A DNA stretch of 64,000 nucleotides from Rikenellaceae bacterium (GCA_015059845.1 SUZR01000003.1:124001-188000), one strand, 5' to 3'; numbered from the stretch's first letter, positions 7,906-17,806 are shown. Numbers and translations: made by a program. The notes: generated by a model from the letters alone, not told the origin.

Positions 7906-10782
7906 TTAGAAAACGCCCAAATCCTGCAACTTGGCCTCCAGCGACGGCAGGTCGTAGTACTTTATCTCGCGCGGCTTGGCACCCACCTGCGGACCAACGA
8001 TACCGGCACGCTCGAGCTGCAACATAATACGTCCTGCGCGGTTGAAACCAACCTCATAGTTACGCTGTATGGATGATGTAGATATAACGCCCGTAGTCAC
8101 GGCAGCACGAGCCACCTCACCGAAGAGTACATCATACTTCACAGGTGCACCACTCTCGCCATCGGCTGCAGCACCATCGCCACCCGATTCGGGCACGAAG
8201 TCGGGCAACTGATACGCCTCGGTATATCCCTGCTGCTTAGCGATATAATCCACCAAACGCTCCACCTCTTTGGTTTCAACCAACGCACACTGAATACGTG
8301 TCAGCTCACCATCCTTCGAGAAGAGCATATCACCGCGACCTATAAGCTGATTCGCACCCGGCTGGTCAATAATCGTACGCGAGTCAATCATCTGAATCAC
8401 GCGGAAAGCGATACGCGACGGGAAGTTAGCCTTGATACCACCCGTAATAACTCGCACATCGGGACGCTGCGTAGCGATAATCAAATGAATACCTACGGCA
8501 CGCGCCTTCTGCGCCAGACGCATAACGGGCACCTCAACCTCCTTGGCAGTCATAATAAGGTCGGCAAACTCATCGACAATAACTACGATATACGGCAGGT
8601 AGCGATGACCCTTATTGGGGTTCAGGCGGCGAGCTGTAAACTTCTCGTTATACTCCACAATGTTTCGTGCCGTAGCCATCTTACACAGCTCCAGACGGCG
8701 ACCCATCTCCTCAACCAAAGAGTTCAATACATATACCGCCTTTTTCGGGTCGGTTACAATAGCCTCATCCTCGGACTCCATCTTAGCAAGGAAGTGACGC
8801 TCCAGCTTATTATATACCGAGAACTCCACCATCTTGGGGTCAATCATCACAAACTTCAACTGTGCGGGGTGCTTGCTATATAGCAGCGATGTGATGATAG
8901 CATTCAAACCTACCGACTTACCCTGACCCGTAGCTCCCGCCACCAACAAGTGCGGCAGCTTGGCCAAATCGAAAGTAAAGTTCTTATTCTGAATAGTGCG
9001 GCCAATAACCACCGGAAGCTCCATCTTTGCGTGCTGAAACTCCTCCGAGCAGATAGCCGAGTACATCGATACAATCTGCTTATCGCGGTTAGGCACCTCG
9101 ATACCAATCGTACCTCGACCAGGAATTGGGGCAATGATTCGTATTCCCTGCGCACGAAGGCTCTGGGCGATATCCTTCTCCAGACCCTGCACCTTTGATA
9201 TCTTCACGCCCTGCGCCTGCACAATCTCGTAAAGCGTAACAGTCGGGCCAACGGTAGCCTGAATATCGACAATCGGAATACCAAAATACTTCAGCGTCTC
9301 CTGAATACGGCACTTATTATCGTATATCTCGGCATCACTCACCTTATGCGGCGACTGATAATCCTCGAGCAGCGACACGTAAGGCTTCTTATATGTCTCC
9401 AGGTCACGCAGAGGGTCATACAACTCCATATCAATATCCTCCTCGGATACCTGAGAGACCTTATTTTCACGCACCTTTACGACTATATGGTCATCATCTG
9501 ATTTGGGCGCCACCTGCGGCGTCTCTACCGCCGGCTTCGCTCTCTCCACATAAAAACCCTCCTCGCCCATAGGCTTTTCAATCACAGGCGCTATAACGGG
9601 AGCGGGTGTAGCATGTTGCTCCACCTCGTATGAGGCCATATCGGAGGGCACAACCGCAAAGCCACTCTCATCGAGCGACTGCTCGAAACGCTGCTGTTGC
9701 TCCTGCTTCTCACGAGCAAGCAGAGCCTCCACGTCAATCTTATTAGGCACAGCACCGCCATTGGGCACAACAACAAAGCCCTCCTCTTCCAGCTCCGACA
9801 TATCCATATCCTCGGCCGAATCATCCGCAACAACATCACTCTGCGCGGGCCTTTCAACATAGAATCCAACCTCCGGCTCAAGTTCCTTCGTGCGACCGAA
9901 ATCGGGGTGACCAATCTGCTGCTCACGCTGCTGCGCGAGATACTCGTTCATCGTCATACGCTGCGACTCCTCACCATTAGGCTTAGGCTGTAGCTCCTGC
10001 GCAACGGGCTTAATCACAACGGGCGGCTCCACTACAACAGGCTCCGACACAGGAGGTTGAACGACAGGAGGCACAATCGGCTCCATCTGTTGTTCCTCCT
10101 CATCATCTGTCGGCTCCTCCTCTACTTCGCTCCTACGGTTTACGATAGCATCCTCAACAGCCTTCTTGACACGACCACCCTGCTTCTCCACGCCATCGCC
10201 TATACTATCGACAATACGGCGGAAGTTATGGTTGATAAATACACCCGTCAGAATCCAGCCTGCCAGCAAGACCAACACCGTGCCGAACATACCCAATGCA
10301 TCCGACAAATCCTTAGCGCACGCCTGGCCCAGTTCGCCACCGATATCGTAGCGTATCTCCCAGCTGTTGGCAATCAATCCCATCGTAAGCGAGCCGACAA
10401 TCAAAAGCAGTGCGGCACTCAACGCAAAATGGTTGAGGTGCAACGACTTCTTGCGGAATATACGCCAGCCGAGAATAGTGATAACAATCGGGATTATTAT
10501 ACCAAATACACCAAACGAGCAGTCCACCATCCAATAGGCTACGGTAGCGCCTATGCTGCTACACACATTCTCGAACTCCACATTAATACCCGACAACTCG
10601 GGGTCATTACGCAGGGCCGACAAATCCGACGACCAATGCACGAAGTGCGATACAACCGACACCAACGAGAATATTCCAATAACGAGCAACAAAAAGCCCG
10701 ACATCCACGACATATTGTCATTGGGTGCCACGACAGGTGCTGCCTGACTCTTCGTCTTACTATTTTTTTTCGCCTTAGCCAT
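7906..10782 (-). CDS. ftsK: DNA translocase FtsK/SpoIIIE
   Basis: I place the start at the ATG at 10782 (958 residues) rather than the in-frame ATG at 10875. The internal ATG is preceded by GGAG at a good distance, gives the expected basic N-terminus (MAKAKKNSK), and the earlier one overlaps the murI stop. Four membrane segments (about 27-48, 76-105, 118-138 and 160-180) precede a long Pro/Glu/Val-rich linker (about 190-480). The motor domain has Walker A GATGQGKS at 616-623 and Walker B VIVDEFAD. The C-terminal gamma winged helix (QRNYEVGFNRAGRIMLQLE) reads KOPS sites. The protein pumps chromosome ends through the closing septum for dimer resolution. Its operon also encodes topoisomerase IV. 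Confidence 0.95.
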   Translation of the reverse strand: MAKAKKNSKTKSQAAPVVAPNDNMSWMSGFLLLVIGIFSLVSVVSHFVHWSSDLSALRNDPELSGINVEFENVCSSIGATVAYWMVDCSFGVFGIIIPIVITILGWRIFRKKSLHLNHFALSAALLLIVGSLTMGLIANSWEIRYDIGGELGQACAKDLSDALGMFGTVLVLLAGWILTGVFINHNFRRIVDSIGDGVEKQGGRVKKAVEDAIVNRRSEVEEEPTDDEEEQQMEPIVPPVVQPPVSEPVVVEPPVVIKPVAQELQPKPNGEESQRMTMNEYLAQQREQQIGHPDFGRTKELEPEVGFYVERPAQSDVVADDSAEDMDMSELEEEGFVVVPNGGAVPNKIDVEALLAREKQEQQQRFEQSLDESGFAVVPSDMASYEVEQHATPAPVIAPVIEKPMGEEGFYVERAKPAVETPQVAPKSDDDHIVVKVRENKVSQVSEEDIDMELYDPLRDLETYKKPYVSLLEDYQSPHKVSDAEIYDNKCRIQETLKYFGIPIVDIQATVGPTVTLYEIVQAQGVKISKVQGLEKDIAQSLRAQGIRIIAPIPGRGTIGIEVPNRDKQIVSMYSAICSEEFQHAKMELPVVIGRTIQNKNFTFDLAKLPHLLVAGATGQGKSVGLNAIITSLLYSKHPAQLKFVMIDPKMVEFSVYNKLERHFLAKMESEDEAIVTDPKKAVYVLNSLVEEMGRRLELCKMATARNIVEYNEKFTARRLNPNKGHRYLPYIVVIVDEFADLIMTAKEVEVPVMRLAQKARAVGIHLIIATQRPDVRVITGGIKANFPSRIAFRVIQMIDSRTIIDQPGANQLIGRGDMLFSKDGELTRIQCALVETKEVERLVDYIAKQQGYTEAYQLPDFVPESGGDGAAADGESGAPVKYDVLFGEVARAAVTTGVISTSSIQRNYEVGFNRAGRIMLQLERAGIVGPQVGAKPREIKYYDLPSLEAKLQDLGVF

Positions 10783-10874
10783 AAATCTCCAAATGATAGC
10801 GGGCATAGCCCGTAATGTAAAAATAGAAAATAATTTTAATTTCAGCAAAACCTCACCTACACCACATCGGGCCA

Positions 10875-11642
10875 CTACTTGCCCAACGCCTTATCTTGCA
10901 GGCGCTGACGATACTCCTCGTCAGCAAACGTTATGAACTCGATGCAAGGCACGTTATCCTCCGCCGCTCGCAAATCATACTCATCAAGCAGACTCTCGAC
11001 GCGCTTCTCTACGGCCGTTCCCGAGTCGATGATGGCAACCTCTCGCTCACCCACAACACGGGCAATAACATCGCGCAAGAACGGGTAGTGCGTACAACCC
11101 AGCACGATTACATCCGCACCACGCTCGATGATAGGCTCTACGACCTGTCGCACAAGTCTCTCGGTTGCAGGCTCCTGCTCCTCATTGCGCTCAACAGCCT
11201 CCACAAAGCCCTCACCAACGGCCTTAATAACCTCCACGCCCTCTCCATAGCGGGCTACGGTAGACAGGAACTTCTCACCCTTAAGGCTGCGCTCCGTGGC
11301 AAGTACTCCAACCACCTTTGTGCGGGTCATCGCACACGCAGGCTTCACGGCCGGCTCAAGCCCCACGATAGGGATATCAAACGTGGCTCTCAGATGAGAG
11401 ATAGCTGCCGCCGTAGCTGTGTTACACGCCACAACAACCATCTTGCAACCTCGCCCAATAAGCTCACGCACCGACTCCTCAGCCAGCTCCTTTATGCGCT
11501 CTGCGGGCAACGAGCCATAAGGACAATTCTTACCATCACCCAAATATATCAACGACTCACAAGGCAAAGCGCGGTGCAGCTCACGCCACACCGACAAACC
11601 TCCAAAACCTGAGTCATATACACCTATCGGGTTATTATTCAT
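10875..11642 (-). CDS. murI: Glutamate racemase
   Basis: The 255-residue protein makes D-glutamate for peptidoglycan. Catalytic residues are present: D10 in YDSGFGG, C73 in ACNTAT, and C183 with its following His in LGCTHYPFL. It overlaps the 3' end of aroK by 8 bases, so the two are translationally coupled. It is followed by ftsK after a 92-base gap that contains a small CGGGC-TAT-GCCCG hairpin. Confidence 0.95.
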   Translation of the reverse strand: MNNNPIGVYDSGFGGLSVWRELHRALPCESLIYLGDGKNCPYGSLPAERIKELAEESVRELIGRGCKMVVVACNTATAAAISHLRATFDIPIVGLEPAVKPACAMTRTKVVGVLATERSLKGEKFLSTVARYGEGVEVIKAVGEGFVEAVERNEEQEPATERLVRQVVEPIIERGADVIVLGCTHYPFLRDVIARVVGEREVAIIDSGTAVEKRVESLLDEYDLRAAEDNVPCIEFITFADEEYRQRLQDKALGK

Positions 11643-12162
11643 TCTCCTTAACTATCTGCAAAATGTAATCTATAAGTTCCGCATCGCTTCGCTCGGCACA
11701 ATCCACGCAATACTTAGCCTTCGAGTAAAATGGCTCGCGCTCGGCCATATTCGTAGTCATAAATGCCACCAACTCCTCATCATTCAGGCCGCGCAGCTTA
11801 GGTCGTTTCTGGCGACCGTGCGGACTAAGGCGCGAAGCAATCTGCTGTGCCGTGCGGCGCAGATAAATCGTAGCGCCCAAAGAGTTCATCAACTCCATAT
11901 TGTTCTGCCACGCGGGAGCTCCGCCACCCGTCGAGATAACCATATCGCCCTCGGCCGTACCTAACTCCTCAATCAAGGCTCGCTCGGCATCACGGAAATA
12001 CTCCTCGCCTTGATAATGGAAGATATCGCTTATCGATGCTCCTTCTCTCTGCTCGATAATAGAGTCCATATCCATAAACTCCATACCGCCCGCCTTGGCC
12101 AACTTACGTCCCAGCGAGCTCTTGCCGCAGCCCATATATCCAATTAGAAAAATCTTCTTCAT
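11635..12162 (-). CDS. aroK: Shikimate kinase
   Basis: The 175-residue protein phosphorylates shikimate at the 3-hydroxyl with ATP. It shows the P-loop GYMGCGKS (8-15), the DMDS segment that binds shikimate, STGGG in the substrate-binding loop, and the LID Arg region (LSPHGRQKRP). It lies 3 bases downstream of parC and overlaps murI. aroQ, another shikimate-pathway gene, is at the far right of this window in a different operon. Confidence 0.95.
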   Translation of the reverse strand: MKKIFLIGYMGCGKSSLGRKLAKAGGMEFMDMDSIIEQREGASISDIFHYQGEEYFRDAERALIEELGTAEGDMVISTGGGAPAWQNNMELMNSLGATIYLRRTAQQIASRLSPHGRQKRPKLRGLNDEELVAFMTTNMAEREPFYSKAKYCVDCAERSDAELIDYILQIVKENE

Positions 12163-12165
12163 AGC

Positions 12166-14904
12166 TTAAAAGAGATTCAACTGCTCCGAGTCAAGCATCA
12201 GCACAGGCTCATCATCCGAAACACTCGGCTGAGGCTCCTGCGGAAGCTCAACATCGTTTACGCTATCCAAATCCACATCCAGCACCTCGTCGGTCATATC
12301 CTCTGCGGGCTCCTGTTCGGGCTCGGGTGCAGGCTCTGGCTCAATGAATGTGAGCGAGGCCACCTGATATGTTGTGATTCGCTTGCCCTTAGCACGGTGG
12401 CTCTTGACACCAATAAACGAATCCACATCAATCTCGTCGGCAGGGCGTGTAGCGTGCGCTCCCGTATACTCCACCTTCAAGGTAGCTCCTTCGGCAGAGG
12501 TGATGGCCACAAACTCCATCGTAGCCTCATCCTCAAGGAATGAGAGCATCTTCTCGCTTGCCTCCAGCTGGAAACGTTTCATATAGAAGTAGTTCTGCTC
12601 CTTATCGAAGTAACAGAGGCTATATATACGTCCAGGCACATAGCGCTCCACACGTACCGTCTCGTCGGGGAAATGCTGGTCAACGCCAAAGCCCGTGATA
12701 TAATATCTATACTTCGAGGTCCAAACCACCAGCTTATCATCGCCCTTGAACTCGCCAATCAACTCGCCACGGCCATCGGTATTAAGGCGGCGCACATCCT
12801 CATCAAACCAAATGTTTTGGCCTCCGAGTGTCGATGTACCCTTCTCCTTCATCACAATCTTATGGATACCGTAGCGCGAGAAGAGATTACCCTGGCTCTG
12901 GCGACCCTTGATTGCCACCGTAGAGAAATCCAACTCCGAGATAACCTTCTTCAGGCGGGGACGAGGACGGAAATATATCTTCAGCACCTCGGCCTCTCCG
13001 TTGGGGTTAACCGACATATAGAGAATCTCGCTCTTGGGCGTTCCCTTCGTCAGGTCGTACTCCTTATCGCGTGTGATACTCTTGATAGCACAACGCTTCA
13101 TCATAATCGCTCCGCCACGGCCATCGCGATAGAGAACGTTGTAAATCGTGCGCTCATCGTTGCGCTTGAAGACTCCGATGTAGTAGATATTCTTATCGAA
13201 GAAGGCCTTGTCGCTCACCTTGGTAATGACATATCGGCCATCCTTCAGGATAACAATCACATCGTCAATATCGCTACAATCGCAGACAAACTCTGCATCC
13301 TTCATACTCTTGCCAATACCGAAGAATCCCTCCGCACGGTCCACGTAGAGCTTGGCATTGGTAACGGCCACCTTCGTAGCCTCAATAGCGTCAAACTCAC
13401 GAATCTCGGTACGGCGGTCACGGCCCTTGCCATACTTCTCGCGGATACGCTCGTAGTAGGCAATAGCGTAATCGGTCAGGTGGTCAAGGTCGTGCTTCGT
13501 AGCCTTGATATCCTCCTCAATCTTTTTTATCTCGTTATCGGCCTTATCGGTATCATAACGCGAGATGCGGATGAACTTAAGTTCGGTCAAACGCTGCACA
13601 TCCTCCATCGTAACCTCACGGCGCAACTTCTTCTTAAATGGCTCCAAGCCCTTATCCACCGCCTCATAAGCAGCCTCACGTGTGCGGCAACCCTCGATAA
13701 GCTGATAGAGTTTATTCTCGATGAAGATACGCTCCAACGACGCTGCGTGCCACGCCTCATTCAACTCTCCAAGCTTAATCTGAAGTTCCAAACCAAGCAA
13801 CGAACGTGTATGGTCGGCCGAGCGGCGCAGAATCTCCTTCACACCCATAAAGCAGGGCTTCTCGTCGATAATCACGCACGAGTTGGGCGAGATAGATACC
13901 TCGCACGAGGTGAAGGCGTAGAGTGCGTCGATGGTCTTATCCGACGACTCGTCATTGGCCACGTGGATAACAATCTCCACTTTGTCGGCCGTCAGGTCGT
14001 CAACCTTCTTAATCTTAATCTTCCCCTTCTCGTTGGCCTTGATAATAGACTCCTTGATAGACTCCGAGGTGGTTGAAAACGGTATCTCGGTAATCACCAG
14101 CGTACGCTTATCCACCTTCGAGATGCGGGCACGCACCTTCACAGCGCCACCACGCAAACCATCGTTATATCGGCTGGCATCCATCAAACCTCCCGTCGGG
14201 AAGTCGGGCAGAAGCTGGAAATCCTCACCCTTAAGGTGCGCTATACAAGCCGAGATAAGCTCGTTGAAGTTATGCGGCAGAATCTTTGAGGCCAAACCTA
14301 CGGCAATACCCTCCGTACCCTGCGCCAGCAGAAGCGGGAACTTGATGGGAAGCGTTACAGGCTCCTCGTTACGGCCATCGTACGAGCGCATCCACTCGGT
14401 GGTCTTCTTATTGAAGACCACATCCAGCGCAAACTTCGACAGACGTGCCTCAATATATCGAGCCGCAGCAGCCTCATCGCCCGTAAGAATATTACCCCAG
14501 TTACCCTGACAATCAATGAGCAAATCCTTCTGACCCAACTGCACCAGCGCATCCTTGATTGATGCATCGCCGTGCGGATGGTACTGCATAGCCTGACCAA
14601 CGATGTTGGCCACCTTGTTGTAACGGCCATCATCGCAGCACTTCATAGCGTGCAGAATACGACGCTGAACGGGTTTCAGACCATCCTCTACGTGCGGCAC
14701 GGCACGCTCCAGGATAACATACGAAGCATAGTCCAGGAACCAATTTTTATACATTCCCGTTAGCTTACGCACGCTGCCATCATCGCCAAACAGACGGTTA
14801 AACTTACCACTCGCAACACCCTGCGCCTCCTCATCGGCACCCATATCAGTGTCCACGAGCTGTGACTCGCTCTGATTCTCAATTATCTCTTTATCCTCTG
14901 CCAT
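12166..14904 (-). CDS. parC: DNA topoisomerase IV subunit A
   Basis: The 912-residue protein belongs to the GyrA/ParC family. The catalytic Tyr is in AAARYIEARL, and the winged-helix region reads YHPHGDASIKDALVQLG. It is assigned ParC rather than a second GyrA because it is paired with parE, differs from the GyrA above, and its C-terminal domain lacks a GyrA box. The tail (about the last 60 residues) is rich in Glu, Pro and Asp and is probably disordered. Topo IV decatenates daughter chromosomes. The quinolone-pocket residues read Asp-Ala-Ser rather than Asp-Ser-x, so Ala replaces the Ser that GyrA-type subunits use to bind the drug-associated metal; that alignment is by eye. Confidence 0.94.
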   Translation of the reverse strand: MAEDKEIIENQSESQLVDTDMGADEEAQGVASGKFNRLFGDDGSVRKLTGMYKNWFLDYASYVILERAVPHVEDGLKPVQRRILHAMKCCDDGRYNKVANIVGQAMQYHPHGDASIKDALVQLGQKDLLIDCQGNWGNILTGDEAAAARYIEARLSKFALDVVFNKKTTEWMRSYDGRNEEPVTLPIKFPLLLAQGTEGIAVGLASKILPHNFNELISACIAHLKGEDFQLLPDFPTGGLMDASRYNDGLRGGAVKVRARISKVDKRTLVITEIPFSTTSESIKESIIKANEKGKIKIKKVDDLTADKVEIVIHVANDESSDKTIDALYAFTSCEVSISPNSCVIIDEKPCFMGVKEILRRSADHTRSLLGLELQIKLGELNEAWHAASLERIFIENKLYQLIEGCRTREAAYEAVDKGLEPFKKKLRREVTMEDVQRLTELKFIRISRYDTDKADNEIKKIEEDIKATKHDLDHLTDYAIAYYERIREKYGKGRDRRTEIREFDAIEATKVAVTNAKLYVDRAEGFFGIGKSMKDAEFVCDCSDIDDVIVILKDGRYVITKVSDKAFFDKNIYYIGVFKRNDERTIYNVLYRDGRGGAIMMKRCAIKSITRDKEYDLTKGTPKSEILYMSVNPNGEAEVLKIYFRPRPRLKKVISELDFSTVAIKGRQSQGNLFSRYGIHKIVMKEKGTSTLGGQNIWFDEDVRRLNTDGRGELIGEFKGDDKLVVWTSKYRYYITGFGVDQHFPDETVRVERYVPGRIYSLCYFDKEQNYFYMKRFQLEASEKMLSFLEDEATMEFVAITSAEGATLKVEYTGAHATRPADEIDVDSFIGVKSHRAKGKRITTYQVASLTFIEPEPAPEPEQEPAEDMTDEVLDVDLDSVNDVELPQEPQPSVSDDEPVLMLDSEQLNLF

Positions 14905-14951
14905 CTACGGTAGATTTTTCTTTTATTAATTTTCAGGTTAGTTACTGCCAA

Positions 14952-16826
14952 TTACGCAATGGCCTCATCGACCAGGTCCTCCTCTATGCGCAGGTTGTTA
15001 ATAATAAAGCCCTGGCGGTCGGGGGTATTCTTACCCATATAGAACTCCAGCATATCGTTAATGGGGTCATCCTTTGTCAGGCGCACCTTATCCAGACGCA
15101 TATTCTCACCGATAAGGTCCTTAAACTCGTCGGGTGAAATCTCACCCAGACCCTTGAATCGTGTAATCTCGGCCGAGGTGCCACACTTCTTGACAGCCTT
15201 CTGACGCTCCTCCTCCGAGTAGCAGTAGAAGTTCTCCTTCTTGTTACGCACGCGGAACAACGGAGTCTGCAAGATGTAGAGGTGTCCCGAACGAATCAAC
15301 TCGGGGAAGAACTGCACGAAGAACGATGTCATCAGCAGGCGGATATGCATACCATCCACATCGGCATCGGTTGCAATGATGACCTTGTTGTAGCGCAGGT
15401 TCTCCATACCATCCTCGATATTGAGTGCCGACTGCAGCAGGTTAAACTCCTCATTCTCGTACACAACCTTCTTCGTAAGGCCATAGCAGTTCAGCGGCTT
15501 ACCACGCAGGCAGAACACGGCCTGCGTCATAGCATCGCGGCTCATCGTGATGGGACCCATTGCCGACAAACCCTCGGTGATGAATATCATAGTATTCTCA
15601 GCCTGCGGATTCTTGCTGTCGGTAAGATGCACCTTGCAATCGCGCAGCTTACGGTTATTCACCGCCACCTTCTTTGCCACCTCACGAGCCTTCTTCTGAA
15701 TTCCCGAGATAGCCTTGCGGGCCTTCTCATTCTCGGCAATCTTCTTCTGCAACACCTGCACCGTCTCGCTGTGCTTATGTAGGTAGTTATCGAGGTTCAC
15801 CGAGAGGAAATCATTGACAAACTGCTGCATCGAAACACCCGGAGCCTGCTCCTTCGAGCCGAGGCGAATCTTCGTCTGCGACTCAAATACGGGGTCGTTC
15901 ATACGCACCAACACTGCCGCAATAATCGAGGTACGCACATCCGAGGGGTCGTAGTCCTTCTTGAAGAACTCCTTCACGACCTTCGCCACCGAGGCTCGGA
16001 ATGCCGCCTGATGCGTACCACCCTGCGGGGTATATTGGCCATTGACGAACGAGTAGTAGCTCTCGCCATAGCCCGTGCCGTGGGTAATAACCACGTCGAT
16101 GTCCTCGCCAGAGAGATAGATGGGCGGATACAAAGGCTCCTCCGAAAGGTTATCGTTAACCAAATCTAGCAGACCATTCTTCGACACGTACTCCGTGCCG
16201 TTGAGTACAATCTTCAAGCCGAGGTTCAGGTACGTATAGTTGCGCACCAGTTGCTCGACATAATCCATATTGTAGCTATACTCACCGAAAATCTCCTCAT
16301 CCACGCGGAAGCTGATGAACGTTCCATTCTTATCCTGCACACCACTCTCCCACCTGTCGGCAAGCTCCAAGCCCTTGGCAAAAGTAACCGTATGTGCCTC
16401 ACCATCGCGCACCGAGCGTGCTGTAAACTCGCTCGAGAGCATATTTACAGCCTTTACACCCACACCATTCAAACCAACAGTCTTCTTGAAAGCGTCACCC
16501 TCGTACTTACCGCCCGTATTCATCTGGCTGACAGCCGCCGACAAGGACTTCAAAGGGATACCACGACCATAGTCGCGCACCGACACGACGTTATCCTCGA
16601 TAGTAATCTCAATTCTATCGCCCGCGCCCATAATAAACTCGTCAATCGAGTTATCGACCGTCTCCTTAATCAACACATAGATACCATCGTCCGGCTGCGA
16701 GCCATCGCCCAGCTTTCCGATATACATACCCGGACGTAGGCGCAGATGCTCTCGCGGAGATAGGGTTTTGATGGCATCATCGTCGTATGCCACCTGAGGT
16801 GTGTTATTTTTTGCGTTACTTGCCAT
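14952..16826 (-). CDS. parE: DNA topoisomerase IV subunit B
   Basis: The 624-residue protein is of GyrB/ParE type. The GHKL ATPase shows the N-box (KETVDNSIDEF), DYGRGIP, and GLNGVGVKAVN. The TOPRIM domain has the catalytic Glu418, the DADVDG acidic cluster and LRGKPLN. The TOPRIM motif, normally EGDSA, reads EGLSA here: Leu420 takes the place of Asp, which corresponds to E. coli ParE D420 and GyrB D426 in the quinolone pocket, and the neighbours (MGPITM) also differ from the usual pattern. The C-terminus is short as in ParE. It is separated from parC by 47 bases and is transcribed first. A TATATTTG -7 box is at 16857-16864. Confidence 0.94.
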   Translation of the reverse strand: MASNAKNNTPQVAYDDDAIKTLSPREHLRLRPGMYIGKLGDGSQPDDGIYVLIKETVDNSIDEFIMGAGDRIEITIEDNVVSVRDYGRGIPLKSLSAAVSQMNTGGKYEGDAFKKTVGLNGVGVKAVNMLSSEFTARSVRDGEAHTVTFAKGLELADRWESGVQDKNGTFISFRVDEEIFGEYSYNMDYVEQLVRNYTYLNLGLKIVLNGTEYVSKNGLLDLVNDNLSEEPLYPPIYLSGEDIDVVITHGTGYGESYYSFVNGQYTPQGGTHQAAFRASVAKVVKEFFKKDYDPSDVRTSIIAAVLVRMNDPVFESQTKIRLGSKEQAPGVSMQQFVNDFLSVNLDNYLHKHSETVQVLQKKIAENEKARKAISGIQKKAREVAKKVAVNNRKLRDCKVHLTDSKNPQAENTMIFITEGLSAMGPITMSRDAMTQAVFCLRGKPLNCYGLTKKVVYENEEFNLLQSALNIEDGMENLRYNKVIIATDADVDGMHIRLLMTSFFVQFFPELIRSGHLYILQTPLFRVRNKKENFYCYSEEERQKAVKKCGTSAEITRFKGLGEISPDEFKDLIGENMRLDKVRLTKDDPINDMLEFYMGKNTPDRQGFIINNLRIEEDLVDEAIA

Positions 16827-16856
16827 ACTTGCAATTTATTTGCTCGATTAATGCCG

Positions 16857-16891
16857 CAAATATATTACGGCTATGTGTCAAATTATGACAC
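16857..16891 (-). promoter_or_regulatory. parE upstream region: -7 box and an inverted repeat
   Basis: On the minus strand TATATTTG (16864 to 16857) fits the -7 consensus. Just upstream, GTGTCA (16875-16880) and TGACAC (16886-16891) form a perfect 6-base inverted repeat with a 5-base centre. Its position just upstream of the -7 box suggests an operator, but no regulator is known. Confidence 0.35.
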
Positions 16892-16909
16892 TCTAAAAAG
16901 TTTCTACAA

Positions 16910-17653
16910 CTATTTTTTCTCTGCTGCAATCTCCTTGCGCAACTCAGCCAGAGCCGTAACCATACGATCGTGTACCTGCAAGGTAAGCTCCTTTGTTCCC
17001 GTAGCCATAACCTCCTCTACAGGTACGGGCTTCAACACGCGGATAGCCACACGGTGACGCCAATTTACCAACCAACCCTTTCTGAAAGCGTTATTCGTAC
17101 CAGTCATCACGACGGGTAGAATCTCCACACCCGCCTCCTTAGCCAAGCTGAAAGCGCCCATCTTGAAGTTGTGAATCTCGCCATCCTTTGAGCGTGTACC
17201 CTCGGGGAAGATTGCTACCGTAGCGCCGCGCTTTAGCCACAACTTACCCAGGCGTGACACCTTTGCCATAGCCTTCTTGGGGTTACCTCGCTCGATGGGA
17301 ATATCGCCGTGGATTGAGAGCAACGGGCCCATAAACGGCACCCAGAAGACCTCTCGCTTAGATACCCAGCGGAAGTTAAGCGGAATCTTGTAAGCCGAAA
17401 AGATATCGAAGCCCGAGTTGTGATTCAGCACCATTACGTAGGGCTTCTTTTTATCGATATTCTCAACGCCATCTATGGTACGGTTCGCCATCGGGAAGAG
17501 GTCGTAGAGCAACGCGCATATAATACGAGAACACTCGTGTACCCAGCGGCGACTCTTATCGAAAGGATAGGTCACAATCAATACGATAATCGAAACGATA
17601 AACCAGAAGGTCACCTGTATCAGCGTAAAAAGATAGTATAAGATTGACAGCAT
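16910..17653 (-). CDS. plsC: 1-acyl-sn-glycerol-3-phosphate acyltransferase family protein
   Basis: I use the ATG at 17653 (247 residues). The in-frame ATG at 17689 would add a polar 12-residue extension ahead of a membrane-anchor start. An N-terminal hydrophobic segment (about 2-29) is followed by the acyltransferase motif NHNSGFD (H78, four residues, D83) and FPEGTRSKDG, which binds the phosphate. The enzyme acylates lysophosphatidic acid at sn-2 in phospholipid synthesis. It lies upstream of parE by 83 bases, and parE has its own -7 box, so co-transcription is uncertain. Other lysophospholipid acceptors are possible. Confidence 0.85.
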   Translation of the reverse strand: MLSILYYLFTLIQVTFWFIVSIIVLIVTYPFDKSRRWVHECSRIICALLYDLFPMANRTIDGVENIDKKKPYVMVLNHNSGFDIFSAYKIPLNFRWVSKREVFWVPFMGPLLSIHGDIPIERGNPKKAMAKVSRLGKLWLKRGATVAIFPEGTRSKDGEIHNFKMGAFSLAKEAGVEILPVVMTGTNNAFRKGWLVNWRHRVAIRVLKPVPVEEVMATGTKELTLQVHDRMVTALAELRKEIAAEKK

Positions 17654-17775
17654 AGTATAGGATTTTATTAAAAAATATTCATCTTGCAAATTTACTCATT
17701 TTTAACGACAGACCCAAAATTTTTTCGACCATTTTTTCAACACTTTCCATCACCGCACCCTATGCGGGCATAATA

Positions 17776-17806
17776 TTTGAAAATATCGAATAAATGCTTA
17801 TCTTTG
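17776..17806 (+). promoter_or_regulatory. Bacteroidota-type promoter of the MBL-fold gene
   Basis: TTTG at 17776-17779 and TATCTTTG at 17799-17806 are separated by exactly 19 bases, a full match to the -33/-7 pattern. The start codon is 43 bases further on. Confidence 0.75.

Noticed and set aside
12673..14076. Long plus-strand open frame (467 codons) opposite parC
   Set aside because: Shadow of parC on the other strand; no recognisable domains, low-complexity Leu/Ile/Asn composition.
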